Assembly: GCA_030682475.1 (NCBI GenBank)
Contig: JAUXOA010000028.1
Coordinates: forward strand, 35,527-99,526
Length of the DNA stretch: 64,000 nucleotides
Source: Rhodoferax sp.
GTDB taxonomy: Bacteria; Pseudomonadota; Gammaproteobacteria; Burkholderiales; Burkholderiaceae_C
Reading direction: 5' to 3'
Shown: in pieces, positions 31,187 to 38,915 of the stretch
Layout: every line of letters starts with the position of its first letter
Position numbering within the stretch: position 1 is the first letter of the stretch
Translations under genes and position numbers: made by a program
Notes under the pieces: model-generated
What the model saw: only the letters and a program-made list of their open reading frames with translations
Databases searched by the model: none
What the model was told of the DNA's origin: nothing

Positions 31187-31858
31187 TCAAATCAAAGTCC
31201 GCCGCTCCGATTGGGTCTGACTTTCGATAGGATGATCATTCTTCCCCAACTCACTGCGTGCTTGCCGCATTACCTGCCACCCACCATGCAATGCCAGAAC
31301 CGACAGGATGACCGCAACCGCCAGATCGGGCCAGGCACTACCGACACCCAAAACCCCCAGCGCGGCCCCCATCACGGCAATGTTACCGATGGCATCGTTA
31401 CGGGAGCACAACCAGACACTTCGCATGTTGGCATCCCCTTCACGAAAGGCATACAGCATCCAGGCCACGGTCAGGTTTGCACTGAGCGCTAAAAGACCGA
31501 CCACGCCCATGGTTGCCGCGTCGGGCACACCGCCATTCATCATTCCCCAGGTAGCTCTGCCAAGAACGAACAACCCGAAACCCATCATGCTGATCGCCTT
31601 CAACTGTGCTGCACGGGCACGCCATGCCCGTGCCTTGGACAACACAGCCAGCGAAACGCCGTAGTTCATGGCGTCGCCTGCAAAATCAATCGCATCCGCC
31701 TGCAGGGAGAGTGACCCCGATCTATACCCTGTAGTCAATTCCACAACGAACATGGCTGCGTTGATGATCAAAGCAATCCACAAAATCCGCCGATAACGTG
31801 GAAGGTTGTCGATCTTGTCAACGCCAGTGGTTTGGTGTTCGCAGCAATGAGCAGACAT
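31187..31858 (-). CDS. Short cation diffusion facilitator transporter
   Basis: Predicted metal-ion/proton antiporter of the inner membrane (223 residues, six helices). The helix-2 metal site reads D55-A-I-D58-F-A-G-D62, where the usual zinc site has His-x3-Asp; the helix-5 site reads C151-S-R-N-D155, with Cys in place of His. The usual cytoplasmic C-terminal domain of about 80 residues is missing: the protein ends soon after helix 6. An N-terminal HCCEHQ may also bind metal. It is divergently transcribed from a CadR/PbrR regulator, which suggests Cd(II), Pb(II) or Zn(II) export. Confidence 0.88.
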   Translation of the reverse strand: MSAHCCEHQTTGVDKIDNLPRYRRILWIALIINAAMFVVELTTGYRSGSLSLQADAIDFAGDAMNYGVSLAVLSKARAWRARAAQLKAISMMGFGLFVLGRATWGMMNGGVPDAATMGVVGLLALSANLTVAWMLYAFREGDANMRSVWLCSRNDAIGNIAVMGAALGVLGVGSAWPDLAVAVILSVLALHGGWQVMRQARSELGKNDHPIESQTQSERRTLI

Positions 31859-31887
31859 GGTGTACTTTCTTTCAGATAGCAGATTGG

Positions 31888-31913
31888 AAACCCTGTAGCC
31901 ACTAAAGAGTCAA
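31888..31913 (-). promoter_or_regulatory. MerR/CadR-type operator-promoter of the CDF gene
   Basis: On the minus strand TTGACT (31913-31908) is followed by a dyad ACTCTTTAG-TGG-CTACAGGGT (31910-31890), which is close to known CadR/PbrR boxes (ACTCTATAG...CTACAGGGT). The dyad lies in the long spacer after the -35, as MerR-type activators require. The -10 (TCCAAT region) is weak. Confidence 0.75.
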
Positions 31914-31918
31914 GTCCC

Positions 31919-31924
31919 TATAAT
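31919..31924 (+). promoter_or_regulatory. -10 box of the cadR-like gene
   Basis: A perfect TATAAT lies 49 bases before the regulator start and next to the divergent operator, so the regulator probably represses its own synthesis. Confidence 0.55.
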
Positions 31925-31973
31925 TTGTCATACTATTTCTTGGGCCCAGCTATCTGGGCAGTGGAACTCCATC

Positions 31974-32474
31974 ATGAAGATCGGTGAATTGGCCCTCGCT
32001 ACAGGGACGAAAATTGAAACCATCCGCTACTACGAGCGCGAAGGTTTGTTGCCAAAGACCACCAGAACGGAGGGCAATTACCGTATCTACGGGGATGCCC
32101 ACGCCGGACGCCTGTCCTTTGTCCGGCACTGCCGCAGTCTGGATATGACGCTCGACGAAATTCGCGTTCTGCTGCGTTTCAAGGATGCACCGATGGAAAA
32201 CTGCGCAGAGGTCAATGCTCTGCTGGATGAGCATATCGGTCATGTCGAAGAGCGCGTGCGTGAGTTGCGTCAGTTAGAAAAACAGCTCAAAAGCCTGCGT
32301 GAACTGTGCAAGGAGACCCAGGATGCAGCGCATTGCGGCATCCTGACAGAGCTCACACAAGCTGCCCGCCGGGGCCCTGAGCGGAGCTCTGGCACAGCCG
32401 GGCACGTTCACGGAACACACAAGGGCGCAAGCTATCGTCGCGTGGCGCGACCGATCACGAAAGACAAGAAATAG
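31974..32474 (+). CDS. cadR: Cd(II)/Pb(II)-responsive MerR-family regulator, CadR/PbrR type
   Basis: Metal-sensing activator of 166 residues. The N-terminal winged helix-turn-helix begins MKIGELALATGTKIETIRYYEREGLL; a dimerisation helix follows (about 82-110). The three sensor cysteines are Cys77 (MENCAEVN), Cys112 (RELCKE) and Cys121 (AAHCGIL), spaced as in PbrR and CadR. A His-containing C-terminal tail (GHVHGTH) resembles the second metal site of CadR. It is divergent from the CDF transporter with a matching operator between, so it most likely controls that gene. CadR rather than PbrR is a naming choice. Confidence 0.9.
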   Translation: MKIGELALATGTKIETIRYYEREGLLPKTTRTEGNYRIYGDAHAGRLSFVRHCRSLDMTLDEIRVLLRFKDAPMENCAEVNALLDEHIGHVEERVRELRQLEKQLKSLRELCKETQDAAHCGILTELTQAARRGPERSSGTAGHVHGTHKGASYRRVARPITKDKK

Positions 32475-32540
32475 TAAAACTCAACGAGTCAGGTGTTTCC
32501 GTTGCGCTGGCTGTCCTGCTGTAGTCCGCCACGCAGCAGG

Positions 32541-33605
32541 TCAAGCGCAAGCGCGCGCCTGAAACCGATACACACCATCCTCGTCCAGCGTGCGCTGCAG
32601 GCGGCCCTCAAACCACAGCATATGCAGATGGGCAATCGACTCACCCATGGCAAAGGTGGTCTGGTGCAGGTCCAGCACGCGCTTGAACAGCACCGGCAGC
32701 ATGTCGGCCGCGCTACAGGGCCTGGCCGTGCAGGCCGCCATGACCTCGGCCAGACGGTCGCTATGGTGCTCATGCAACTGTTGAATGCGCTCATAAAGGC
32801 CGGTGAATGGCTTGCCATGGGCGGGCAGGGTGAGTGTCTGCGCATCGAGTGCCCTGAATTTATCGATTGAGTCCAAAAACTGCTTCAGCGGGTTCGATTC
32901 GGGTTCCTGGTCGTACACACTGACGTTGGTGGAGATGCGCGGCAGCATCATGTCGCCACCGATCAGCACCCGGGTTTCTTTGCAATACAGCGAGATGTGC
33001 TCGGGCGCATGGCCGTAGCCGCTGATGCAGGCCCAGTGCCGCCCGCCAATGGTGAGAGAGTCACCGTCCATCATGCGCCGGTACTGGTGCGGCACCGAGG
33101 GCACCAGCTTCGGGAAATAGCTGGAACGCCCCTTTATTTTCTCGATCGAATCAGGGCCATTCAGGCCGTGAGAGGCGAAGAATGCGGCCGCCGTGTCACC
33201 GCCAAAACCAGTCGGTCCCTGAGTGCCAATGCGCGCCATGGTGTAGTCGGTAGCGCTGATCCACAAGCGCACATTCCAGCGCTGGCACAGCCAGTGTGCC
33301 AGTCCGATGTGGTCGGGGTGCATGTGGGTCACGATCACGCGCAGGATCGGCAAACCTTCAAGCGCGTTGGTGAACACCTGTTCCCATTGGGCTTTGGCCT
33401 CCTCCGTGCTGATACAGCAGTCCACCACGCTCCAGCCGGGCCGACCGTCGATCTCGTCGCGCAGCAACCACAGGTTGATGTGGTTCAGCGCAAACGGCAA
33501 CGCCATGCGCAGCCACTTCACACCCGGTGCCACCGTCAGGGCCGCGCCGGGGGCGGGCAGCGTATCGCCTAGTGGATAGTGCAGATGTTTTTCGAGTTCG
33601 TTCAA
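32541..33605 (-). CDS. Metallo-beta-lactamase-fold hydrolase
   Basis: The 354-residue cytoplasmic protein has the dinuclear-metal motif HMHPDH (94-99), a later GYGHAPEH and a C-terminal winged-helix-like region rich in His (LHQTTFAMGESIAHLHM). It belongs to the glyoxalase II-like/LACTB2-like branch. The 26-bp LiuR-type palindrome lies 22 bases upstream of its start, so it probably belongs to the same branched-chain acid regulon; a thioester or lactone substrate is possible but not shown. Confidence 0.88.
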   Translation of the reverse strand: MNELEKHLHYPLGDTLPAPGAALTVAPGVKWLRMALPFALNHINLWLLRDEIDGRPGWSVVDCCISTEEAKAQWEQVFTNALEGLPILRVIVTHMHPDHIGLAHWLCQRWNVRLWISATDYTMARIGTQGPTGFGGDTAAAFFASHGLNGPDSIEKIKGRSSYFPKLVPSVPHQYRRMMDGDSLTIGGRHWACISGYGHAPEHISLYCKETRVLIGGDMMLPRISTNVSVYDQEPESNPLKQFLDSIDKFRALDAQTLTLPAHGKPFTGLYERIQQLHEHHSDRLAEVMAACTARPCSAADMLPVLFKRVLDLHQTTFAMGESIAHLHMLWFEGRLQRTLDEDGVYRFQARACA

Positions 33606-33627
33606 GCGGGCTCCTGATTTGCGACAT

Positions 33628-33653
33628 AATTGACGTTTACGTAAACGTCAATT
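33628..33653. promoter_or_regulatory. Perfect 26-bp palindrome, LiuR operator
   Basis: AATTGACGTTTAC is followed directly by its exact reverse complement GTAAACGTCAATT. It lies between the divergent hydrolase and MerR-family regulator genes. The TTGACGTTTACG core fits the kind of site bound by LiuR in proteobacterial leucine and isovalerate degradation regulons. Confidence 0.85.
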
Positions 33654-33714
33654 GAGGGGTGTCATTGTAGGGGCGTCTGCCGTCTTGCGCAGTCACCTTT
33701 GTCGATTACAACTT

Positions 33715-34158
33715 ATGACTATCACCTACAGCATCAGCGATCTGGCCCGGGAGTTTGACCTGACCACCCGGGCCATGCGCTTTTATGAAGACATGGGTCT
33801 GCTGCAGCCGGAGCGTTCCGGCCCGGGCGGGCGTAACCGTGTGTACAGCGGGCGCGACCGCACCCGCTTGAAGCTGACGCTGCGTGCCAAACGTCTGGGC
33901 TTCAGCCTGACCGAGGCCAAAGAAATTATTGATATGTACGACAGCCCGCGCGACACCGGGCCGCAGTTGCAAAAATTTCTGCTGGTGCTGGCCGACCACC
34001 AGAAACAACTGGAAGACCAGATGACGGACCTGCAGGCTAATCTGGATGAACTCAAGGTACACCAGCGCGAGGCCCGCGCCCTGCTGACCAAGAGTATCAG
34101 TAAAACTGACGCAAAAAACAGCACCAACAAAGGAAAAAAAACCGATGTCACAGAATGA
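33715..34158 (+). CDS. liuR: MerR-family regulator of leucine/isovalerate degradation, LiuR type
   Basis: The 147-residue protein has an N-terminal MerR helix-turn-helix (YSISDLAREFDLTTRAMRFYEDMGLL), a wing with GRNRVYSGRDRTRLKL, and a coiled-coil dimerisation segment (about 85-125). It has no sensor cysteines, so it responds to an organic effector rather than a metal. It is followed by a thioesterase and isovaleryl-CoA dehydrogenase and preceded by the palindromic operator, the standard LiuR layout. The Lys/Thr-rich tail overlaps the thioesterase start by 14 bases. Confidence 0.88.
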   Translation: MTITYSISDLAREFDLTTRAMRFYEDMGLLQPERSGPGGRNRVYSGRDRTRLKLTLRAKRLGFSLTEAKEIIDMYDSPRDTGPQLQKFLLVLADHQKQLEDQMTDLQANLDELKVHQREARALLTKSISKTDAKNSTNKGKKTDVTE

Positions 34159-34579
34159 AACTCCGCTCAATCGCGTACAAAACAGTTTTGCCCGCCAGGG
34201 CCTGATGCAGCACTTGGGCGCCAGGCTGGCGCGGGTCGAGCCCGGCTTGTGCGCGGTGCTGCTGCCTTACTCTGACAAAGTGACGCAGCAACAGGCCGGT
34301 TTTCACGGCGGTGCGATCGGTGCCATCGCAGATATTGCCGGCGGCTATGCGGGCTTGACCCTGGCGCCGCAGGGCATGGAGGTCACCAGTGTCGAGTACA
34401 AGATCAATTTTCTGGCGGCTTTTCAAGACGGTGAACTGCGCGCCACGGGTCACGTGGTCAGGGCCGGGCGGCGCCTTATCGTGACCACCGCAGACGTCAT
34501 TCACGTCGATGCCAATGGCAAGGAAAGCGCTTGCGCCGTGATGCAGCAAACGCTGATGGTCGTGCCCAAAACGTATTGA
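34145..34579 (+). CDS. PaaI-family hotdog thioesterase
   Basis: Acyl-CoA thioesterase of the PaaI/YbgC hotdog fold (144 residues). The active-site stretch is QQAGFHGGAIGAIADIAGGYAG, with HGG followed by the Asp of the central helix. In this operon it may hydrolyse isovaleryl- or methylcrotonyl-type CoA esters, or simply relieve CoA trapping. It is translationally coupled to liuR by overlap. The substrate is inferred from context only. Confidence 0.88.
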   Translation: MSQNETPLNRVQNSFARQGLMQHLGARLARVEPGLCAVLLPYSDKVTQQQAGFHGGAIGAIADIAGGYAGLTLAPQGMEVTSVEYKINFLAAFQDGELRATGHVVRAGRRLIVTTADVIHVDANGKESACAVMQQTLMVVPKTY

Positions 34580-34593
34580 ACTACAGCCGCCAG

Positions 34594-34676
34594 CCCTTCG
34601 ACAAGCTCAGGGCGAACGGTTTTTAACAATGCCCAACGGTTTGTAACATGGCCCGTTCGGGCTGAGCCTGTCGAAG
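34594..34676. repeat. REP-like inverted repeat between thioesterase and ivd
   Basis: CTTCGACAAGCTCAGGGCG (left arm within 34594-34619) and CGGGCTGAGCCTGTCGAAG (right arm within 34653-34676) are near-perfect reverse complements separated by 33 bases. CTTCGACAAGCTCAG palindromes of this type are widespread intergenic elements in beta- and gammaproteobacteria. The transcript would form a long hairpin upstream of ivd. Confidence 0.75.
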
Positions 34677-34693
34677 CCTTGAGGAGATTCAAG

Positions 34694-35872
34694 ATGAACA
34701 TGCCAGGACTCAACTTTCAACTGGGTGAGGACATTGACGCCCTGCGCGATACGGTACGCGAATTTGCGCAGGCTGAAATCGCGCCCCGCGCCGCTGACAT
34801 TGACAAGAGCGACCAGTTCCCGATGGACTTGTGGCGCAAGATGGGGAGCTTGGGCGTGCTGGGCATCACGGTGGGCGAAGAGTACGGCGGTGCCAACATG
34901 GGCTACCTGGCCCACATGATTGCGATGGAAGAAATTTCGCGCGCCTCGGCCTCGGTCGGTTTGAGCTATGGTGCGCACAGCAACCTGTGCGTGAATCAGA
35001 TCAAGCGCAACGGCAGCGACGCGCAGCGCAAGAAATACCTGCCCAAGCTGATCTCGGGCTCGCATGTGGGGGCACTGGCCATGAGTGAGCCGGGTGCCGG
35101 CAGCGACGTCCTCAGCATGAAGCTCAGGGCCGAAGACAAGGGCGGCTACTACCTGCTCAACGGAGCGAAGATGTGGATCACCAACGGGCCGGACGCCGAC
35201 ACGCTGGTGGTCTATGCCAAGAGCGAACCCGAACTTGGCGCGCGCGGCGTCACCGCTTTCCTGATCGAAAAAGGCATGAAGGGTTTCTCCGTTGCGCAGA
35301 AGCTCGACAAACTCGGTATGCGCGGCTCGCACACGGGCGAACTGGTGTTCCAGAACGTCGAAGTGCCAGCGCAGAACATCCTGGGCGGCCTCAACAACGG
35401 CGCCAAAGTGCTGATGAGCGGGCTGGACTACGAACGCGCAGTGCTTTGCGGCGGGCCGATCGGTGTGATGCAGTCGGTGATGGACAACGTCATCCCCTAC
35501 ATTCATGACCGCAAGCAGTTTGGCCAGAGCATCGGCGAATTCCAGTTGATTCAGGGCAAGGTGGCCGACATGTACACCACGCTGCAGGCCGGACGATCCT
35601 TTGCTTATACCGTGGCCAAGAACCTCGATCTACTGGGCGTGGAGCACGTACGCCAGGTGCGCAAGGACTGCGCTTCCGTGATTCTGTGGTGCGCCGAAAA
35701 AGCCACCTGGATGGCGGGCGAGGGCGTGCAGATTTTTGGCGGCAATGGCTACATCAACGACTACCCGCTGGGCCGCCTGTGGCGCGATGCCAAGCTGTAT
35801 GAAATCGGCGCCGGCACCAGCGAAATCCGCCGCATGCTCATCGGACGGGAGTTGTTTGCGGAGACTTCATGA
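34694..35872 (+). CDS. liuA: Isovaleryl-CoA dehydrogenase
   Basis: FAD-dependent acyl-CoA dehydrogenase (392 residues) that oxidises isovaleryl-CoA to 3-methylcrotonyl-CoA in leucine degradation, passing electrons to ETF. Recognisable blocks are [15 protein letters not shown], the FAD-contact [11 protein letters not shown] and WITNGPDAD, and [15 protein letters not shown] carrying the isovaleryl-type catalytic Glu on helix G. The C-terminus has the [16 protein letters not shown] motif. The ATG at 34694 follows GAGGAG. It is the third gene of the liuR operon; the methylcrotonyl-CoA carboxylase genes are not in the window. Confidence 0.95.
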   Translation: MNMPGLNFQLGEDIDALRDTVREFAQAEIAPRAADIDKSDQFPMDLWRKMGSLGVLGITVGEEYGGANMGYLAHMIAMEEISRASASVGLSYGAHSNLCVNQIKRNGSDAQRKKYLPKLISGSHVGALAMSEPGAGSDVLSMKLRAEDKGGYYLLNGAKMWITNGPDADTLVVYAKSEPELGARGVTAFLIEKGMKGFSVAQKLDKLGMRGSHTGELVFQNVEVPAQNILGGLNNGAKVLMSGLDYERAVLCGGPIGVMQSVMDNVIPYIHDRKQFGQSIGEFQLIQGKVADMYTTLQAGRSFAYTVAKNLDLLGVEHVRQVRKDCASVILWCAEKATWMAGEGVQIFGGNGYINDYPLGRLWRDAKLYEIGAGTSEIRRMLIGRELFAETS

Positions 35873-35880
35873 GACTTTGT

Positions 35881-36030
35881 GGGACAGACCGCAGCCACAC
35901 GAAGTGGGCAAGCTCTGTCCTCAACTTGAAACGGGATGTCGGAAGTCCACCCCGCCGGGCATCGCCGATGCCGGGCGCAAGCGGGACAGACCGCAGTTAC
36001 GCGAAGCGAACAAGCTCTGTCCCCAACTGA
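35881..36030. repeat. Two direct copies of a GGGACAGACCGCAG...CAAGCTCTGTCC repeat
   Basis: Copy 1 (35881-35925) and copy 2 (35983-36030) both run GGGACAGACCGCAG, then a short CG-rich variable part with GAAG, then CAAGCTCTGTCC and TCAACT or CCAACT. The ends of each copy are mutually complementary (GGGACAGA / TCTGTCC), so each can fold. The same family appears at 28011, 53062 and in part at 8440. Confidence 0.7.
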
Positions 36031-36046
36031 TCAGGGATTTAATGAC

Positions 36047-36787
36047 ATGATTCAATCAGCCCAACGCAGAATTGTCGCCGTGGGCGGCGGCGGTTTTTTG
36101 CTGGACGACACCCGTTTCTTGCAAGAGGCCTATCTGAAGTCGCTGTGCCGGGCCACCCAGCCGAGGGTCCTGTTTCTGGGTACGGCAGCCGGCGACAGCG
36201 AGCGCGCCCAGTTAAAGTTTTATCGGGCCTTCACCGAGCTGGGTTGCCGACCGTCCACTTTGGCCTTTTTCCCGTTTGACATGCGACGTGACTATGCCGC
36301 TGCCGCGCTGGACGCTGACCTGATTTACGTCGGCGGTGGCAATACCGTGGCCATGCTGACGGTGTGGCGCGAGTTCGGCTTTGATGCCGTGCTGCGACAA
36401 GCCTACGAAGCCGGAACCGTGTTGGCGGGCATCAGCGCCGGGGCCAACTGCTGGTTTGAACACTACATCACCGACAGCATTCCCGGTGGCGGCACCCAGG
36501 CTGGCCTGGGCTTGCTGCCCGGCACCTTTTGCCCGCACCTGGACAGCGAGACCTGGCGCCAGCCGATGTTGGCGGCAACGCAGGGGCTGGCTGCCGGGGC
36601 GGGAGAGAACGTGTGCGTGCTGTATGAAAATGAGCAGTGGGTCGAGGCGGTGCAGGACCGACCCGCCACGCTGGCCGGTGGCCCGCTGTGCATGCGCCGC
36701 AGTGCCGACGCCGCGTCGAACGCTGCTCTTGAACATGCCGCAATGCGCCCGCTGCAGCCGGCTCCCACCATGAAGGATGGAAATTGA
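36047..36787 (+). CDS. Peptidase S51 family protein (peptidase E/cyanophycinase-like)
   Basis: Predicted serine hydrolase of 246 residues. The nucleophile elbow is GISAGANCW (Ser130), preceded by YVGGGNT (94-100), and a His at PHLDSE (164) completes the likely triad. The short length and absence of the cyanophycinase N-terminal region favour a peptidase E-like dipeptidase over a cyanophycin-degrading enzyme, but the two cannot be separated safely. It ends two bases before the acetyltransferase gene and starts the tight chain leading to sbtAB. Confidence 0.85.
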   Translation: MIQSAQRRIVAVGGGGFLLDDTRFLQEAYLKSLCRATQPRVLFLGTAAGDSERAQLKFYRAFTELGCRPSTLAFFPFDMRRDYAAAALDADLIYVGGGNTVAMLTVWREFGFDAVLRQAYEAGTVLAGISAGANCWFEHYITDSIPGGGTQAGLGLLPGTFCPHLDSETWRQPMLAATQGLAAGAGENVCVLYENEQWVEAVQDRPATLAGGPLCMRRSADAASNAALEHAAMRPLQPAPTMKDGN

Positions 36788-36789
36788 GC

Positions 36790-37377
36790 ATGCATTCCAC
36801 CTCGGAGTCTGTGCCGGTGCCGGTCTTGCAAGGCAGTCGCTGCCGTTTGCGGGCGCTGACCTTGGACGATGCGCCTGACCTGCAGCGCTACGCCGATAAC
36901 GAATTAGTATGGCGCAATTTGTTTGAAGGCTTCCCCCGGCCCTACACCCTGGCAGACGCGCAGGACTGGTGCGCTGTCACTTCGCATTCGCCCGCCATGG
37001 GCTTCGTCTGGGGTATTGAGCTGGAAGGGCAGATTGTGGGCTGCATTTCGGTGCGTCCTGAAAGCGGCTGGATGCGTTGCAACGCCGAGGTCGGTTACTG
37101 GATCGGGCAGGCCTGCTGGGGACGCGGCGTCACGTCCGATGCACTCGGCCTGGTCACGGCTTGGGTATGGGCCCAACTTCCCGAAGTAACGCGTCTGTTT
37201 GCCCCCATCTTCGCCTGGAACGCAGGCTCTCAAGGCGTGGCCCGCAAGTGCGGTTACTACAAGGAAGCTGACCTGCGGCGCAGCGCCATCAAGGCCGGTC
37301 AAGTCATCGACCGTGTGCAGTGGGCCATTTTGCGGCCAGACAGAGTCAATCGACACCACGGCACAATAACGCCATGA
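36790..37377 (+). CDS. GNAT acetyltransferase, RimJ/RimL type
   Basis: The 195-residue protein matches the acetyl-CoA-dependent N-acetyltransferases that modify ribosomal proteins or small amines (LRALTLDDAPDLQRYA, GYWIGQACWGRGVTSDALGLV with the acetyl-CoA loop, and NAGSQGVARKCGY). The ATG at 36790 is preferred over an upstream TTG that overlaps the previous stop. Its stop overlaps the ATG of the broken carbonic anhydrase copy (ATGA). The acceptor is unknown. Confidence 0.87.
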   Translation: MHSTSESVPVPVLQGSRCRLRALTLDDAPDLQRYADNELVWRNLFEGFPRPYTLADAQDWCAVTSHSPAMGFVWGIELEGQIVGCISVRPESGWMRCNAEVGYWIGQACWGRGVTSDALGLVTAWVWAQLPEVTRLFAPIFAWNAGSQGVARKCGYYKEADLRRSAIKAGQVIDRVQWAILRPDRVNRHHGTITP

Positions 37378-37589
37378 CATCATCCTTGAGCGACCTTTTC
37401 TCACACAACCGCGCTTGGGCGGCCAAAATGAAGCGCGAGCGCCCGGGTTTCTTTACCCAATTGAAGTCCCAGCAAAATCCGCGCCACATGTGGATCGGCT
37501 GCTCCGACAGCCGTGTGTCGGCCAATCAGATCACCGGGCTGGAGCCCCACACGTTTTTGCAGAACAGTAGACTCACCCATACATCATGA
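37374..37589 (+). pseudogene. 5' fragment of a beta-carbonic anhydrase gene, still open
   Basis: The first 58 codons match the intact carbonic anhydrase at 38916: by hand alignment 48 of 55 residues agree from residue 4 on, including the zinc-ligand Cys and Asp-Arg pair of IGCSDSR. Homology stops abruptly after LEP, and 13 unrelated residues follow. The second half of the zinc site (HxxC) is missing, so it cannot be an active enzyme. The start overlaps the GNAT stop by ATGA and the stop overlaps the sbtA start by ATGA. It may persist only as a translated leader for sbtA. Confidence 0.85.
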
Positions 37590-38527
37590 TCGACGTCGTC
37601 ATTCTTTTCTTCCTGTTTGGACTTGCGGCGGGCCTGGTCCGCTCGGAGCTGAAACTACCATCCAGCCTATATGAAACCCTGTCGGTTTTCCTGTTACTGA
37701 CCATTGGTCTCAAGGGCGGCGAAGGCCTGGCGCAACAGGCGCTCGGCCCGCTGCTGCCGCAACTCGGTGCGGTGATCTTGCTGGGGGTGGCGCTAACGCT
37801 AATCGCCTTCGCTATCCTGCGCGCTGCGGGACGCCTGGGCCGAGCCGACGCCGCGTCGATGGCGGCCCACTACGGCTCGGTGAGCGTGGCCACCTTCGCG
37901 GTGGGCGTCAACTGGCTGATGACCCGCAACATCACGTTCGAGCCGCAAATGGCGATCTTCCTCACCGTCATGGAGGTCCCGGCCATCATGGTCGGCATTG
38001 TGCTGGCGCGCGGCGTGGGCAACCAAACCGACTGGCGCGGACTGGCGCACGAGACCTTTCTGGGTAAGGGCGTGACCCTGCTGCTGGGCGGCATGGCGAT
38101 CGGCTGGGCGGCTGGCCCGGAGGGTCTGGCGCCTGTCAAGGACTTGTTCTACGACCTGTTCAAAGGCGCGTTGGCGCTGTTCCTGCTGGAGATGGGGCTG
38201 ATCGTCAGCCGCCAGGTGGGTGAGTTGCGCCAGCGCGGCGTGTTCATGGTCGCCTTTGGCCTGCTCATGCCGCTCTTGTCGGCGCTGCTGGGGCTGGGCT
38301 GCGGCGTGCTGCTGGGCTTGTCGGTCGGTGGCGTCACGCTGCTCGCCACTTTGGCCGCGAGTGCGTCTTATATTGCGGTACCGGCCGCCATGCGTCTGGC
38401 GGTGCCAGAGGCCAACCCGACGCTGTCGCTGGCTGCCGTGCTGGGCGTGACCTTTCCCTTCAACATCCTGGTTGGCATTCCGCTTTACCATTGGCTGGCC
38501 TTGCAACTCGTCGGAGCGACCCCATGA
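37586..38527 (+). CDS. sbtA: SbtA-like sodium-dependent bicarbonate transporter
   Basis: Predicted bicarbonate/sodium symporter (DUF897 family; 313 residues, about ten membrane helices in two inverted halves). The N-terminal stretch LFGLAAGLVRSELKLPSSLY and LLLTIGLKGG are the family marks; AHYGSVSVATFAVG in the first half and ASASYIAVPAAMR in the second half are the two SbtA substrate-site repeats. The ATG overlaps the preceding truncated carbonic anhydrase frame by four bases and no ribosome site is seen upstream. Followed by an SbtB-like PII protein, also with ATGA overlap. Cyanobacterial SbtA raises cytosolic bicarbonate; the same role is inferred here. Confidence 0.9.
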   Translation: MIDVVILFFLFGLAAGLVRSELKLPSSLYETLSVFLLLTIGLKGGEGLAQQALGPLLPQLGAVILLGVALTLIAFAILRAAGRLGRADAASMAAHYGSVSVATFAVGVNWLMTRNITFEPQMAIFLTVMEVPAIMVGIVLARGVGNQTDWRGLAHETFLGKGVTLLLGGMAIGWAAGPEGLAPVKDLFYDLFKGALALFLLEMGLIVSRQVGELRQRGVFMVAFGLLMPLLSALLGLGCGVLLGLSVGGVTLLATLAASASYIAVPAAMRLAVPEANPTLSLAAVLGVTFPFNILVGIPLYHWLALQLVGATP

Positions 38528-38832
38528 CCCTGCTGACTGAAAAACGAACCCTGCTGACCGTGATCACCGAAGCTGCCATCGAAAAAAATCTGCTGCGCGA
38601 CTTGAAGCAGTTGGGCGTGGCGGGTTACACCGTGCTGGATGCCCGCGGCAAGGGGCGCCGTGGCGTGCGTGACGCAGCCTGGGGAGAGGCCGCCAATATC
38701 CAGATTGAGGTGATCTGCTCGCGCGCACTGGCAGAAACCGTGCTGCTGGACTTTCAGGCACGCTATTACGACAACTATGCGATGGTGTCCTTTCTGCAGG
38801 ACGTCGAAATTATCCGCCCGGATAAGTTCTGA
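38524..38832 (+). CDS. sbtB: SbtB-like PII-family regulatory protein
   Basis: A 102-residue PII-like protein with the ferredoxin-like fold pattern: strand LLTVITEAAIEKNLLRDLKQLGV, a T-loop region GYTVLDARGKGRRGVRDAA and strand IQIEVICS. It ends at IIRPDKF and has no C-terminal Cys-containing redox loop of the CGPxGC type found in cyanobacterial SbtB. In cyanobacteria SbtB trimers bind adenine nucleotides and block SbtA; here the pairing with sbtA (four-base overlap) suggests the same control. Nucleotide specificity is not visible. Confidence 0.88.
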   Translation: MTLLTEKRTLLTVITEAAIEKNLLRDLKQLGVAGYTVLDARGKGRRGVRDAAWGEAANIQIEVICSRALAETVLLDFQARYYDNYAMVSFLQDVEIIRPDKF

Positions 38833-38915
38833 TCGGGCCCGAACTGAGCGGCAGCAGGACTCATCCCTCTTGCCGGGTAAGTTTTGTGAATGCTTCCTTT
38901 GATTAAGATATCCCC

